Source: Clostridiales bacterium
GTDB lineage: Bacteria; Bacillota; Clostridia; Saccharofermentanales; Saccharofermentanaceae
NCBI GenBank assembly: GCA_017513085.1
Contig: JAFWDK010000015.1
Span: 62,001-126,000 of the forward strand
Direction of reading: 5' to 3'
Length of the DNA: 64,000 nucleotides
Shown here piece by piece: positions 1 through 8,246 of the stretch (the first letter of the stretch is position 1; each line of letters opens with the position of its first letter). Below the pieces are notes generated by a model. The model worked only from the letters and a program-made list of their open reading frames with translations. It did no database searches and was not told the DNA's origin. Made by a program: the position numbers and the translations under genes.

Positions 1-3
1 CAT
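1..3 (-). CDS. Start codon of a gene running off the left edge
   Basis: The first three bases read ATG on the minus strand. Upstream of them (positions about 13-19) is AAAGGAG at normal spacing, so a minus-strand gene very probably starts here and continues outside the window. Nothing can be said about its product. The promoter-like element and direct repeats at 91-217 probably serve it. Confidence 0.5.
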
Positions 4-90
4 TTCGCAGCTCTCCTTTCCATCTGGATCTTTTTCCTACGACCGGGCTATCGGTTTTTGAACACTAGCAATCGTTTTTTCTTTAAGAAA

Positions 91-96
91 AGTATA
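91..96 (-). promoter_or_regulatory. Extended -10 promoter for the gene at the left edge
   Basis: On the minus strand the sequence reads TGCTATACT, an extended -10 element. Transcription would begin near position 84 and reach the ATG at the window edge after a leader of about 80 bases. No good -35 hexamer is visible at 17 bases. Confidence 0.4.
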
Positions 97-169
97 GCAT
101 TCCTCGGCGGAAAAGGCTTTATCCTTTCAGTATAGGATCTGCGGTGTGTGCATGGTTTTCTCTCAAAAT

Positions 170-217
170 TTTCCACTTTTTCCATGAAAAATCTTTCTGA
201 ATTTCCACTTTTTCCAT
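170..217. repeat. 16-bp perfect direct repeat, 32 bp apart
   Basis: TTTCCACTTTTTCCAT occurs at 170-185 and again at 202-217. The 32-bp period is about three helical turns, as expected for two protomers bound on one DNA face. The pair lies upstream of the -10 element at 91-96 and downstream of the transglutaminase-like gene. It is most likely a regulator binding site. No gene is supported between 4 and 255. Confidence 0.5.
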
Positions 218-255
218 AACGCAAGTGTAGCACTAAGTTGGCATCAAATTGAGTC

Positions 256-957
256 TCACACCTTCCGCATCCTGGCGACGTTCCTGTTCATAACTTTTCT
301 TCCGTAGTGAACATAGGCGAAGTCCTTTACTTTGCTCCATGTCTGCTTGTGAAGGGTGAAGAAAGTATCCGGATCATCGAAGGTTCCGAAGTCTTTCACC
401 ATCGATGCATTTTGTACGAAAAGATCCTGTCCCCGCCAGGTCAGATCCAATTCTGTCAAGTCCGGGACCGAGATGGCATATTTCTGAAATGGCCCTTTCT
501 CCGGGTTCTCCTTCTTCTTCACGCCCTGCACATAGGCATCGTCCGTGATCACGCCCTCCAGTGCGATCCATTTCCCGTCATAGAAAACCTCCACCCAGGT
601 ATGGGCGATCGTCTTCGGTGCCAGGATCGAGATGATGCCCGAGGTCGCTCCTCTCTGAAAGCACTTGCTGACTTCCGATCCGTGCAGGCGGCAGGGGATC
701 CCACATCCGCGAAAGAGCGCCATGAGAAGTGTCGCCTTCGTGTTGCACTGGCCATATCCATCTGCGAGTACTTCTTCTGCGGTAAGTGTGTCAGAGCGGT
801 TATATCCGAAAAGGATCTCATTTCGGACATAGTCATAGATCGCGCCGATCCGATTATAGGTGTCGAGATCTTTCCATCCACGGGATTCGATCAGATTCTG
901 GATCGGTGCGGCGTCATAGTTTACCATCGGGGTTTTCTTAAGATATTTATTTTCCAT
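256..957 (-). CDS. Transglutaminase-like cysteine protease-fold protein
   Basis: This 233-residue protein has the transglutaminase core (papain-like fold). The presumed catalytic triad is Cys71 in GYGQCNTKA, His119 in AHTWVEV and an Asp at 139/140 in GVITDD. These domains hydrolyse or cross-link amide bonds; the substrate is unknown. There is no signal peptide, so it is probably cytoplasmic. The start is the ATG of MENKYLKK, which has AGAGG just upstream; a longer frame to 1011 lacks a site. It is the last gene before the left-edge gene. The family assignment is good, the role unknown. Confidence 0.75.
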   Translation of the reverse strand: MENKYLKKTPMVNYDAAPIQNLIESRGWKDLDTYNRIGAIYDYVRNEILFGYNRSDTLTAEEVLADGYGQCNTKATLLMALFRGCGIPCRLHGSEVSKCFQRGATSGIISILAPKTIAHTWVEVFYDGKWIALEGVITDDAYVQGVKKKENPEKGPFQKYAISVPDLTELDLTWRGQDLFVQNASMVKDFGTFDDPDTFFTLHKQTWSKVKDFAYVHYGRKVMNRNVARMRKV

Positions 958-1061
958 ACTGTGCCTCTTTTCTATAGCCGCCTCATGCCCGCGTGCCCTT
1001 GGTTCGGGCATCGCGCGCCGGGCGCTCTTTCTTTTCTGGCATCAGTATAGAAAATCCCGGA

Positions 1062-1811
1062 TTAATAAACTTTCAGAAATTCGCTATCTTTTATGGTGCT
1101 TCTTGCCGGAAGTCCCATGAGTCTTTTTACCGTGGAGGCAAAATGCGATGGCGAGTCAAAGCCCGCATCCATCGCGGCATCGGTGATCTTCCTGCCGCTT
1201 AAGATATCCTGGAAAACTCTCTCCAGCTGGTGAAGAAGCAGATAGTCTTTCAAGGTGATCCCCACCTGCTCAGAGAAAAGATGCGACAGGCGGGACGAAG
1301 AAAGGTGCAGTTCTTCCGCAAAATGATCGACAGAGTGATCCGTGCAGCTGCAGTTTTCCAGCATGGAAAGGAATGCCGTGATCCGCTCATCCAGCTGCTT
1401 CTCAGAAGATCCGGCACCGACAAATTCATAGAGCTTCTCCATCAGATTCGTGTACGATTCTTTGGAAAATGCACTTGTCAGAGATCGCGCAAGTTCGATC
1501 AGTTTATCTACCTTCTTTTCATCTAGGATATAGTATTCGTTCCCGCTAAGAAGCATGCTCAGTTTCCGCCCCATATCCGAGGCAGGTTCGATCACGCAGG
1601 TAAAAAGAAGACCGCCACTAAACTTTACGGCATGCTTCACGTTCACATTCACAAAAAGGCACCGGTCGTGGATCTTCTCCTTTCCCACTTTCATCTCCGG
1701 AGTGCCGTGAAGAAACAGGAAAAACTGGATCATGCCGTGACTGTGTGTCGCGGCTTCCAGATGATCCGTGAGTGAAGCGATCTTATCGATATCCCAGTAG
1801 ATCCGGTTCAT
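1062..1811 (-). CDS. AraC-family transcriptional regulator
   Basis: This 249-residue protein has a cupin-like N-terminal sensor half (HSHGMIQFFLF near residues 23-33) and two AraC helix-turn-helix units in the last 100 residues (HFAEELHLSSSRLSHLF, then ITDAAMDAGFDSPSHFAS). AraC proteins of this size usually sense a small molecule and activate a nearby promoter. AAAGG precedes the start. The neighbours are a transglutaminase-like gene and a U32-like gene in the same orientation, and the target is not evident. Confidence 0.88.
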   Translation of the reverse strand: MNRIYWDIDKIASLTDHLEAATHSHGMIQFFLFLHGTPEMKVGKEKIHDRCLFVNVNVKHAVKFSGGLLFTCVIEPASDMGRKLSMLLSGNEYYILDEKKVDKLIELARSLTSAFSKESYTNLMEKLYEFVGAGSSEKQLDERITAFLSMLENCSCTDHSVDHFAEELHLSSSRLSHLFSEQVGITLKDYLLLHQLERVFQDILSGRKITDAAMDAGFDSPSHFASTVKRLMGLPARSTIKDSEFLKVY

Positions 1812-1855
1812 GTTTTTCCTTTCTATTCATTCACTAACAGCCTGTGCGCCGGGCA

Positions 1856-2785
1856 TCAGAAAAGGTCCAGCGAACTGTCCAGATAGATCTCTTCTCTTAC
1901 TTTCAGCTGATATTCCGGCTTCGTCATATAGTATAGCAGGAACTCCAGGACAATGGCGCTTCCGAGGCTTCTTCCCTCAATCTTAAAGTGGGAAAAACCG
2001 GAAGCAAGATAGGTGTTCTGAATGTCATCGATCCCGATAAAGCCCGGGTTATTCATCGCGTCGGAGAAACGGTAGCCGAAAGAGGCAGAAGGCGATACGC
2101 AGACGTGGTCTTCCACGTCTTCACCGAGGCTTTTGCGGCTGACATTTTCGTAGCACTTCTTCCGGTCGCAGCAATCAAATCCGCAGCATTCGTTGCAGAG
2201 AAATTCCACTTTCGCTTTCTTATCGGGAGCGAGTGCTTTTAGCAAAGAAAAGGCTTTATTCAATCGGAAATCCGGCACCACATAGCGGAATTCTTCACGG
2301 GCCAGCTCGGCATCGAGATCCTGAAAAGCCGTCAGGACTTTCGTTGTGGAAGACACGAAATAGAAGCCCGGATAATTCGTTCGGATATAGTCCAGTAGAA
2401 GCTCGGAATGGACGATGATACCGTTCTCTGCGCCGCCGTTTCTCTCGAACAGCGCGCAAAGATCGTTGCAACGCTTGTCGGCAAGATGTTCTTCCCGAAG
2501 CAGTGAATTGCTGAATGTCAGGCGCGAAGAAATGCTGTATTCTTTCATGAGAGACGCGACATCGTGGGGATCCGCCTCGCCGAAACCGACACGGCCGCCG
2601 CCCCAGAGACAGTCCGCCGGCGCGCCGTAGATCGAGCCGATCCCGCACCAGTCGTAGAAATACTCGCGGTGCTCCCGGAATAAAGGAAGGAAAACCTTGT
2701 AGAGCTCATAGAACTCGAACAGGCCCGGCAGATGATAGCAAGCTGTCTTTTCTTTCTGATTCACGATCCTGATTCCCTTCCGCAC
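1856..2785 (-). CDS. U32-peptidase-like protein with cysteine cluster
   Basis: This 309-residue protein has a dense cysteine motif at 197-211 (CNECCGFDCCDRKKC) that resembles the Fe-S/Cys cluster of U32-family proteins such as RlhA and UbiU. The C-terminal stretch FSHFKIEGRSLGS also fits the end of that TIM-barrel family. U32-like proteins often act in RNA or quinone hydroxylation, but no such role can be assigned here. The start is uncertain: a GTG at 2785 lies just after the CDF gene, and another GTG at 2764 has a closer AGGA. The gene is spaced as if cotranscribed with the upstream CDF exporter. Confidence 0.5.
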   Translation of the reverse strand: MRKGIRIVNQKEKTACYHLPGLFEFYELYKVFLPLFREHREYFYDWCGIGSIYGAPADCLWGGGRVGFGEADPHDVASLMKEYSISSRLTFSNSLLREEHLADKRCNDLCALFERNGGAENGIIVHSELLLDYIRTNYPGFYFVSSTTKVLTAFQDLDAELAREEFRYVVPDFRLNKAFSLLKALAPDKKAKVEFLCNECCGFDCCDRKKCYENVSRKSLGEDVEDHVCVSPSASFGYRFSDAMNNPGFIGIDDIQNTYLASGFSHFKIEGRSLGSAIVLEFLLYYMTKPEYQLKVREEIYLDSSLDLF

Positions 2786-2793
2786 GGACGATG

Positions 2794-3918
2794 CTAAGCA
2801 TCCTCACTGAAATCCGTATCCATTGCAATTTGGAGCGTGTGATCAGGGTATTCTTTGCTGACTTTTTCGCAGACCTCCTGATACACCGCGCGTCGGTCTT
2901 TCGCATCAAAACTGATCACGATATCGAATCGGATCGACTTTTCAGCTTTATCAAGATAGAATCCGTGCATTTGCAAAACTCCGGAAACCTCGCCGACGAT
3001 CTTGGCAACTTTATTTCTGGCCTCCACTGCTTCAGGATCCCGGGTGTTATAGGAATACACGCCGATTGCAGTAAGGATCACATTATGTTCACTGAATACC
3101 TTGATCTGGATCTTCCGCAGCAGTTTATCAAGATTATCGGCAGAGAGAGTATCAGGAACTTCAATATGAACTGATCCGTTAAAAGAATCGGGTCCGTAAT
3201 TATGCAGGACAAGATCATAGACGCCATTTACTTCCGGAAAGCTTGCTACTGTTGCTTTAATGCTTCTGGCTAAATCAGCATCCACACGCTCGCCGAGGAT
3301 CTTCGACAATGTATCCCTTAGCATCTCTACACCTGCTTTGATGATCACTGCAGAAATGATAGCACCAAGCCATGCTTCCAAAGATAGGCCAAAGAGAAGG
3401 TATATGGCAGCAGCTGCAAGTGTTGAAGCGGAAATGACAGAATCCAGTACAGCATCGTCGCCCGAATTGATCAGCGAATCGGATTTCACTTTTTTCCCGA
3501 CACTCTTCACATATCTTCCAAGGACGATCTTGACCAGAACCGCCACGCCGACGATGATAAGAGAAACGGGAGCATATTCCGGCGTAACAGGGTGGATGAT
3601 CTTTTTGACTGATTCGATAAATGCCGTAATACCGGCATAAAGAACGATCACGGAAATGATCATGGCACTTAGATATTCGATTCTTCCATATCCGAACGGG
3701 TGCTTCTTATCCGGCTCCTTGCCGGCAAGCTTCGTACCAATGATCGTGATCACAGAACTCGCTGCATCTGAAATGTTATTTACAGCATCCATGATAATAG
3801 CGATAGAATTGGAAAGAATTCCTATTACTGCTTTAAAAGATGCAAGAAAAACATTGGCAACGATACCGATCCCACTTGTCCTGATGATGATCTTGTTCCG
3901 ATCATTTCGTTCGTTCAT
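2794..3918 (-). CDS. Cation diffusion facilitator, probable Mn-type exporter
   Basis: This 374-residue CDF transporter has about six membrane helices, a cytoplasmic C-terminal ferredoxin-like domain and the family motif HPFGYGR at 73-79. CDF proteins export divalent cations by proton antiport. The transport site looks unusual: TM2 has Asn47 and Asp51 (NNISD) and TM5 has Asp155 and Asp159 (DAVLD), where Zn transporters have His and Asp. This N-D-D-D set is the one known from MntE-like manganese exporters, so Mn is the inferred substrate. GGAGG precedes the ATG. No metal riboswitch is recognisable in the leader. Confidence 0.85.
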   Translation of the reverse strand: MNERNDRNKIIIRTSGIGIVANVFLASFKAVIGILSNSIAIIMDAVNNISDAASSVITIIGTKLAGKEPDKKHPFGYGRIEYLSAMIISVIVLYAGITAFIESVKKIIHPVTPEYAPVSLIIVGVAVLVKIVLGRYVKSVGKKVKSDSLINSGDDAVLDSVISASTLAAAAIYLLFGLSLEAWLGAIISAVIIKAGVEMLRDTLSKILGERVDADLARSIKATVASFPEVNGVYDLVLHNYGPDSFNGSVHIEVPDTLSADNLDKLLRKIQIKVFSEHNVILTAIGVYSYNTRDPEAVEARNKVAKIVGEVSGVLQMHGFYLDKAEKSIRFDIVISFDAKDRRAVYQEVCEKVSKEYPDHTLQIAMDTDFSEDA

Positions 3919-3992
3919 ACCCGTTCCTCCTAAACTCTCTGTTTCAACATATCAAATCTATTTCGTATGCCCATTACCGAAGTACATTAACA

Positions 3993-4020
3993 GGAAGTGA
4001 TGGTAAAAGCATACCACTTC
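3993..4020 (-). terminator. Hairpin after the XRE-PurM gene
   Basis: On the minus strand GAAGTG-GTA pairs with TACC-CACTTC in a long hairpin about 30 bases after the stop of the XRE-PurM gene. There is no clear T-run, so it is a weak terminator or an mRNA-end stabiliser. Confidence 0.35.
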
Positions 4021-4052
4021 AACAGATTTCAGACAATGAACGAGGAGCATCA

Positions 4053-5303
4053 TTACAGCCAGTTCAGACGATCATGGAATTCGATCTTTCTTTCACCTTT
4101 TTTCACTTCACCGATCTCGTAGCAATCGTAGGTCTTTCCGATATGATCCATGATTACTTTTTTATTTTTCTGCGAAGTGACCACAATAAAACCTACACCG
4201 CAATTAAACGTACGCAGCATCTCTTCATCCGTGATATTGCCATTATCGCGGATGAACTTGAAAAGGTTGAGGATGCGGATCTTTGACAGATCGATATCGG
4301 CACATAGTCCATCCGGAATGACACGGCACAGATTGCCTTCGATGCCGCCACCGGTGATATGCGCCATACCATGGATGATATCCTTCGGGAATAGTGCTTT
4401 TAGAGCGGGATAATAGGGTGTATGAGGCTTCATGATCTGCTCGATGAACGTCATGCCGTCAATCTTATCGAGCTTGATCTTCGGCATCTTATCCATAAGA
4501 AGACGCACCAAAGAATAACCGTTGGTGTGAAGTCCATTGGAAGCGATCGCCAGGACCGCGTCTCCCTCTTCGATCTTTGATCCGTCAATGACTTTCGACT
4601 TCTCCACAATGCCGGCGATACTGGATGTCAGCACGTAGACGCCCGCATCCACCACCAGCGGCTGGATGGAAGTTTCGCCGCCCACAAGGGAGCACTCGTT
4701 CTCCCGGCAGGCATCCGACACACCTTTGACCAGCGTCTTGATGGTATCCTTCTCCGCATTTCCGCAGACGATGGTATCGAGGACCGCCAGGGGTTTAGCG
4801 CCCATGACGACGATGTCATTGACCAGGTGGTTGATCATGTCATGGCAGATGGACTCCGTGTAGCCGTATTCCATAGCCAGTTTCTGTTTCGAACCGGGCT
4901 CTTCGGACTTCAGGACCAGTACCGGATCGGTTATTTCCGGGAACTTGATATCGTACAGTGAGGCAAAAGGACCCAGGCCGTTCAAGACGCGGCGGTCTTT
5001 CGTTTCCAGACTCTTTGCCATTTCTTTCTTGATCGTATCCGTATAAGTGATATCGATGCCGGCCTTGCTATATGAAAGTCCGTCGGCTTCTTTTTCACTT
5101 CCAGCAAGAAGCTCATCCACCGAAACTTCAAGGACCGTCGCCAGTTCTTTTAGACTCTCGATATTGGGATATGCGGTGCCGTTTTCCCACTTGGACACCG
5201 CCTGAAAAGACACCTTCAATTTATCCGCTAGCTGCTGTTGGGTAAGATTCAAACTCTTTCTTTTCTCTGCGATAAAACGACCGATCTTCGAACTGTCCAG
5301 CAT
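4053..5303 (-). CDS. XRE helix-turn-helix fused to PurM/AIR-synthase-like domain
   Basis: This 416-residue protein has an XRE/Cro-type DNA-binding domain at residues 5-62 (LTQQQLADKLKVSFQAVSKWE), followed by a PurM-like domain from about 76 to the end. PurM features include YSKAGIDIT, LVGGET, NGLHTNGYSLVR and HITGGG. PurM normally cyclises FGAM to AIR with ATP in purine synthesis. Here the family's DGVGTK nucleotide motif is replaced by SEEPGSK (about 133-139), and the normal enzyme has no HTH. A purine-intermediate-sensing regulator is therefore more likely than a working enzyme, by inference. The start ATG has GGAGGTG upstream; an in-frame start at 5333 lacks one. Confidence 0.8.
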   Translation of the reverse strand: MLDSSKIGRFIAEKRKSLNLTQQQLADKLKVSFQAVSKWENGTAYPNIESLKELATVLEVSVDELLAGSEKEADGLSYSKAGIDITYTDTIKKEMAKSLETKDRRVLNGLGPFASLYDIKFPEITDPVLVLKSEEPGSKQKLAMEYGYTESICHDMINHLVNDIVVMGAKPLAVLDTIVCGNAEKDTIKTLVKGVSDACRENECSLVGGETSIQPLVVDAGVYVLTSSIAGIVEKSKVIDGSKIEEGDAVLAIASNGLHTNGYSLVRLLMDKMPKIKLDKIDGMTFIEQIMKPHTPYYPALKALFPKDIIHGMAHITGGGIEGNLCRVIPDGLCADIDLSKIRILNLFKFIRDNGNITDEEMLRTFNCGVGFIVVTSQKNKKVIMDHIGKTYDCYEIGEVKKGERKIEFHDRLNWL

Positions 5304-5434
5304 GACCCGGCACCTCCGTTTTTTCTTTATCATAGCCGCTTAGCCGGCGCGAAAACAATAACCTTCTACTTGAGTTTAACATGAAAATTCAACTTGTGGT
5401 TGAGGAAAAATATTTAACTTTTTGTCGTATATAC

Positions 5435-5463
5435 TTGACATTATGTCGCAGACGTTGTACTAT
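5435..5463 (+). promoter_or_regulatory. Sigma-A promoter of the membrane protein-XRE operon
   Basis: TTGACA (5435-5440), a 17-bp spacer and TACTAT (5458-5463) form a near-consensus promoter ahead of the plus-strand pair at 5527-6661. TGTCG occurs on both sides of the -35 about 21 bp apart and could be an operator for the small XRE protein encoded in the operon. Confidence 0.65.
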
Positions 5464-5526
5464 TCATCTTGCAAGGCAGGGAGAAGCCCTGCCGGACAGA
5501 TGCGTTTTGCACGGAGGTGTAAACTT

Positions 5527-6480
5527 ATGAAAAAGAAAACATTAGCCTCGACGGTTTTGTCGATCATTATTGTGACAGTAGTCATTCTGGCAGCAGGCAT
5601 CAGATGCGCGCTTCGGCCGGAGAGCAAAGACTTTATTCAGTTTAGTAGCACGGTCACCGTCACAGACACCGGCATAGAACATGAACTCGAACCCATCCAC
5701 TTCGAGCCGATCGGCAAGAAGGTCACTTTTGATGTAGAGATCGATGGACCGGACGGAATAGATACCGAAGTCATCATCCACGTCGGATCACCGGATTCCG
5801 CATCTATCGTGAAAGAGAAGATAACCGGAACCGGGGATGGCAGTGCGAAGATCCATGTCACCGATGCTGAGGGCAAGGATCTGTATATGCAGTTCATTCC
5901 TGAAAACAGCGGTTCTCTCGCCCCCTCATCCTATAGTCTCCAATTCAAGCTGAAGGGCACTTCTGACGAACTGAAATTCCATAGCGGTCCCATGATGATT
6001 GCCGCCCTTCTCCTGGTCTTTGGGATCTATGTAATCGTGACAACCAACCGCAGCGAAAGCAAATACGATGAGCGTCAGCTGGCCGCTCGCGGAAAAGCTG
6101 CGATGAATGCACTGATCATTGTTATGATGTGCTGTTTTACATATGGCTGTCTGAGCATGTCCGTCGAGAACTTCCCGATCTCCATGTATGAGGTTGGCAT
6201 CGGATCAGTGATCGTAGGCTCGACCGCATTTGCCATCATGTGCGATGTCAATGATGCGTTCTTCGGTCTTTCCGAGAGACGCGCGAAGTTCATTGCCCTT
6301 TCTTGGGTCATGGGCATCCTGGCACTCTTTGGCGCCGGCATGACATTCCTCGGGCTCGGAAGATTTAACGAGATCACCGGCACAGGGCTCGTTGTAGGCA
6401 TCTGCTTCCTCCTTCTCGCCATCGAGCTCACGGTGAAGTCATCCATCGAGAAAAAGGAGGCCACTGATGAAGAATCTTAG
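5527..6480 (+). CDS. Multi-pass membrane protein with extracytoplasmic domain
   Basis: This 317-residue protein begins with a signal-anchor helix (about 10-27). An extracytoplasmic beta-rich region of roughly 130 residues follows, then about five membrane helices. KYDERQLAARGKA lies between helices, a motif seen in DUF2178-like membrane proteins that are paired with small HTH proteins. The start ATG (MKKKTLAS) has CGGAGGTG upstream; an in-frame ATG at 5422 overlaps the promoter. The gene overlaps the downstream XRE gene by 14 bases. The function is unknown; sensing or sequestration linked to the partner regulator is an inference. Confidence 0.7.
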   Translation: MKKKTLASTVLSIIIVTVVILAAGIRCALRPESKDFIQFSSTVTVTDTGIEHELEPIHFEPIGKKVTFDVEIDGPDGIDTEVIIHVGSPDSASIVKEKITGTGDGSAKIHVTDAEGKDLYMQFIPENSGSLAPSSYSLQFKLKGTSDELKFHSGPMMIAALLLVFGIYVIVTTNRSESKYDERQLAARGKAAMNALIIVMMCCFTYGCLSMSVENFPISMYEVGIGSVIVGSTAFAIMCDVNDAFFGLSERRAKFIALSWVMGILALFGAGMTFLGLGRFNEITGTGLVVGICFLLLAIELTVKSSIEKKEATDEES

Positions 6481-6661
6481 GTTAAAAGCGGCACGCGCCG
6501 CCCTGGACATGTCCCAGCAGGATCTGGCCGACAAAGTCGGCGTCTCCCGACAGACGATCAACGCCATTGAAAAAGGCGACTATAATCCCACGATCAAGCT
6601 CTGCCTGGCGATATGCAGAGCCCTCGGCAAGACCCTGGACGAGCTGTTCTGGGAAGAATAA
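6467..6661 (+). CDS. Small XRE-family regulator (64 aa)
   Basis: This single helix-turn-helix protein of the YozG/compact-Cro type contains MSQQDLADKVGVSRQTINAIE and the ending TLDELFW. It is about the normal length for regulators paired with DUF2178-like membrane proteins. Its start lies inside the end of the upstream membrane protein gene, so the two are translationally coupled. It probably controls its own operon through the promoter at 5435-5463. Confidence 0.88.
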   Translation: MKNLRLKAARAALDMSQQDLADKVGVSRQTINAIEKGDYNPTIKLCLAICRALGKTLDELFWEE

Positions 6662-6671
6662 GTTCAGTCAA

Positions 6672-6704
6672 AAGGGGTGCCTCCTGCTGTGAGAGACACC
6701 CCTT
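6672..6704 (+). terminator. Hairpin after the small XRE gene
   Basis: AAGGGGTG pairs with CACCCCTT around an inner CTC/GAG, starting 11 bases after the XRE stop codon. The stem is strong but only a weak T-run follows. It also sits at the end of the convergent GNAT remnant, so it may work in both directions. Confidence 0.6.
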
Positions 6705-6731
6705 GTATCATTTCTGAAATATACAAAAATC

Positions 6732-6890
6732 TTACGCTTTCCACACGCTCTTTTCGATCGCACACACATCATCGTGATACGGCCCTTCCCCGGTGAAAAG
6801 CACCTGGAACCTGCACTTTTCCAGCACGCGCCCCGACGCCTTGTTCTCCTGAAGGCGTACGCCGCGCACGTGTTTCAGATCCCTTTCAGC
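6732..6890 (-). pseudogene. C-terminal remnant of a GNAT acetyltransferase
   Basis: One minus-strand frame encodes a typical GNAT tail: HVRGVRLQENKASGRVLEKC, then FTGEGPYHDD and a Trp-Lys-Ala end. ENKAS-RVLEK is the conserved C-terminal signature of RimJ/RimL-like acetyltransferases. No N-terminal GNAT part precedes it. It is joined in another frame to the end of the P-loop NTPase gene, whose last residues look abnormal. This is most simply a deletion junction that removed most of an acetyltransferase and perhaps the NTPase tail. Confidence 0.65.
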
Positions 6891-7651
6891 GCACCATATC
6901 CCTTCGACGGAAGGATCGTTGTCTTCTCTGGAAAAAGCACTTCGCAAATTCTCAGTTCCAGTTCCTGCCTGTGGGCAAAGTGCGCGATCAGGGCCTCCTC
7001 CCCCGAAACTCCTCTTGCCTTCGCGTAGGGTGAATTATCGAAGAACTGCATCATCAGCGGAAACCACATCTCCACACCGTTTTCATCCGACCGTTCTTTT
7101 CTGATCACCTGAAGATTCCCGAGAAGATCTTCCGCCTTGAGATAAAGGATCTGAAACTCTTTTCCCGAAAGAGCATCGCGGATTTTCTGATAGAAAGAAA
7201 GGATCTCTTCATCAGACAAATTCCGGAAGAGGATCATGTCCTCGACGATGTTCTGGAAAAGCGAGCACTCGAAGATGTTCCCGTCACTGTTCCACGCCGC
7301 AAAACGCCGGAGAATGATCGACTCGAATTCCTCAAAAGTCACCCGGTTATTGTAGATCTCATACTGCTCCAGATCCTGATAGAATGCCCGATCTTCGGAA
7401 CGGATCTTGGTATAGGTCACGATCCGCTTTGTCCCCTCAGAAAAAGTCTTCTCCTCGATCTCATTACGAAGAGACGGATACTTCTCGAGGATCGCCGAAT
7501 ACTTCTCCTCATCCAAATATGCACACCAAGCAAGTTCCACAGGCGAATACTCGCCTTCCCGGACCGCCTTGAGTTCCGGATGAAGCTCCTGAAGCTTACT
7601 TACCAAGGTGCTTTTGCCACTTCCCTGTAAACCTTCAACGAAATAATTCAT
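6875..7651 (-). CDS. P-loop NTPase (kinase-like)
   Basis: This 258-residue protein has a perfect Walker A, GLQGSGKST (residues 7-15), at the N-terminus and otherwise resembles small nucleotide or metabolite kinases of unknown substrate. Glu/Asp-rich helices follow, and LRRF and FRNL segments could form the lid. GGGAGAGG precedes the ATG. The last dozen residues run into the GNAT remnant region, so the C-terminus may be truncated or replaced. It lies just downstream of a GNAT gene in the same orientation. Confidence 0.7.
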   Translation of the reverse strand: MNYFVEGLQGSGKSTLVSKLQELHPELKAVREGEYSPVELAWCAYLDEEKYSAILEKYPSLRNEIEEKTFSEGTKRIVTYTKIRSEDRAFYQDLEQYEIYNNRVTFEEFESIILRRFAAWNSDGNIFECSLFQNIVEDMILFRNLSDEEILSFYQKIRDALSGKEFQILYLKAEDLLGNLQVIRKERSDENGVEMWFPLMMQFFDNSPYAKARGVSGEEALIAHFAHRQELELRICEVLFPEKTTILPSKGYGALKGI

Positions 7652-7673
7652 CAGCCTCTCCCTTCTTCGGAAA

Positions 7674-8126
7674 TCACTTCACGAACTTTCTGTACACCCG
7701 GCTGGTGTCGCCGTTCCAGTCAGTCATATCCTGCCAGTAGGTGTAGCCGTACTTCTCGTAAAGACCTTCTTCTCCTGTGGAGATGTAGATCACCTCATGC
7801 CCGTCTTCCTTCGCCAGCTCGTAGGCGCGATCCAGAAGAAGTCCCATGCGGCGCCCGCCGCGATATTCGGGGAAAGTATAGACAAACCCGACCCACGGCG
7901 TGAGTGTCGGATCTTCGATCTCGTCTCTTTCCGCATAGGTGCAGAATGCCGCGAGTTTCTCACCGTCGGTGAGAAGCAGAAGTTTCGACGTCTCCCCCAG
8001 AAGATTCTTGAATTTATTTTCCGAAAGTAATTCATATAGAAAAGCACCTGCCACCCAGTCGCTTTTCTTGATTTCTTCTTTCCAGTGTTCCTGGTTGTTC
8101 GAATCAAAATAGTTAATGATTTCCAT
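7674..8126 (-). CDS. GNAT-family N-acetyltransferase
   Basis: This 150-residue protein has the GNAT core: beta-strand LAAFCTYAERD, the acetyl-CoA loop FPEYRGGRRMGLLLD and the C-terminal LYEKYGYTYW. It transfers an acetyl group from acetyl-CoA to an unknown amine. AGAGG precedes the ATG. The 22-base spacing from the downstream P-loop NTPase gene suggests cotranscription. Only the family can be assigned. Confidence 0.85.
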   Translation of the reverse strand: MEIINYFDSNNQEHWKEEIKKSDWVAGAFLYELLSENKFKNLLGETSKLLLLTDGEKLAAFCTYAERDEIEDPTLTPWVGFVYTFPEYRGGRRMGLLLDRAYELAKEDGHEVIYISTGEEGLYEKYGYTYWQDMTDWNGDTSRVYRKFVK

Positions 8127-8246
8127 GTATTCCTCTTTTGCCCAAAGTATCGGTTATAGATTCATCTTACAGCAGGAAAGAAATCTTCGCATTATACCCG
8201 AAATCTAATCCGGGCCGGATTCGACAAATAATCGCCACCAATCGGG

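Noticed and set aside
48-233. 61-codon minus-strand frame
   Set aside because: It covers the promoter and direct repeats, has no ribosome site and a biased composition.
307-1050. 247-codon plus-strand frame
   Set aside because: It is opposite the transglutaminase-like gene, which has catalytic motifs and a ribosome site.
3919-4052. Metal riboswitch upstream of the CDF gene
   Set aside because: The leader is short and lacks the conserved NiCo or yybP-ykoY elements.
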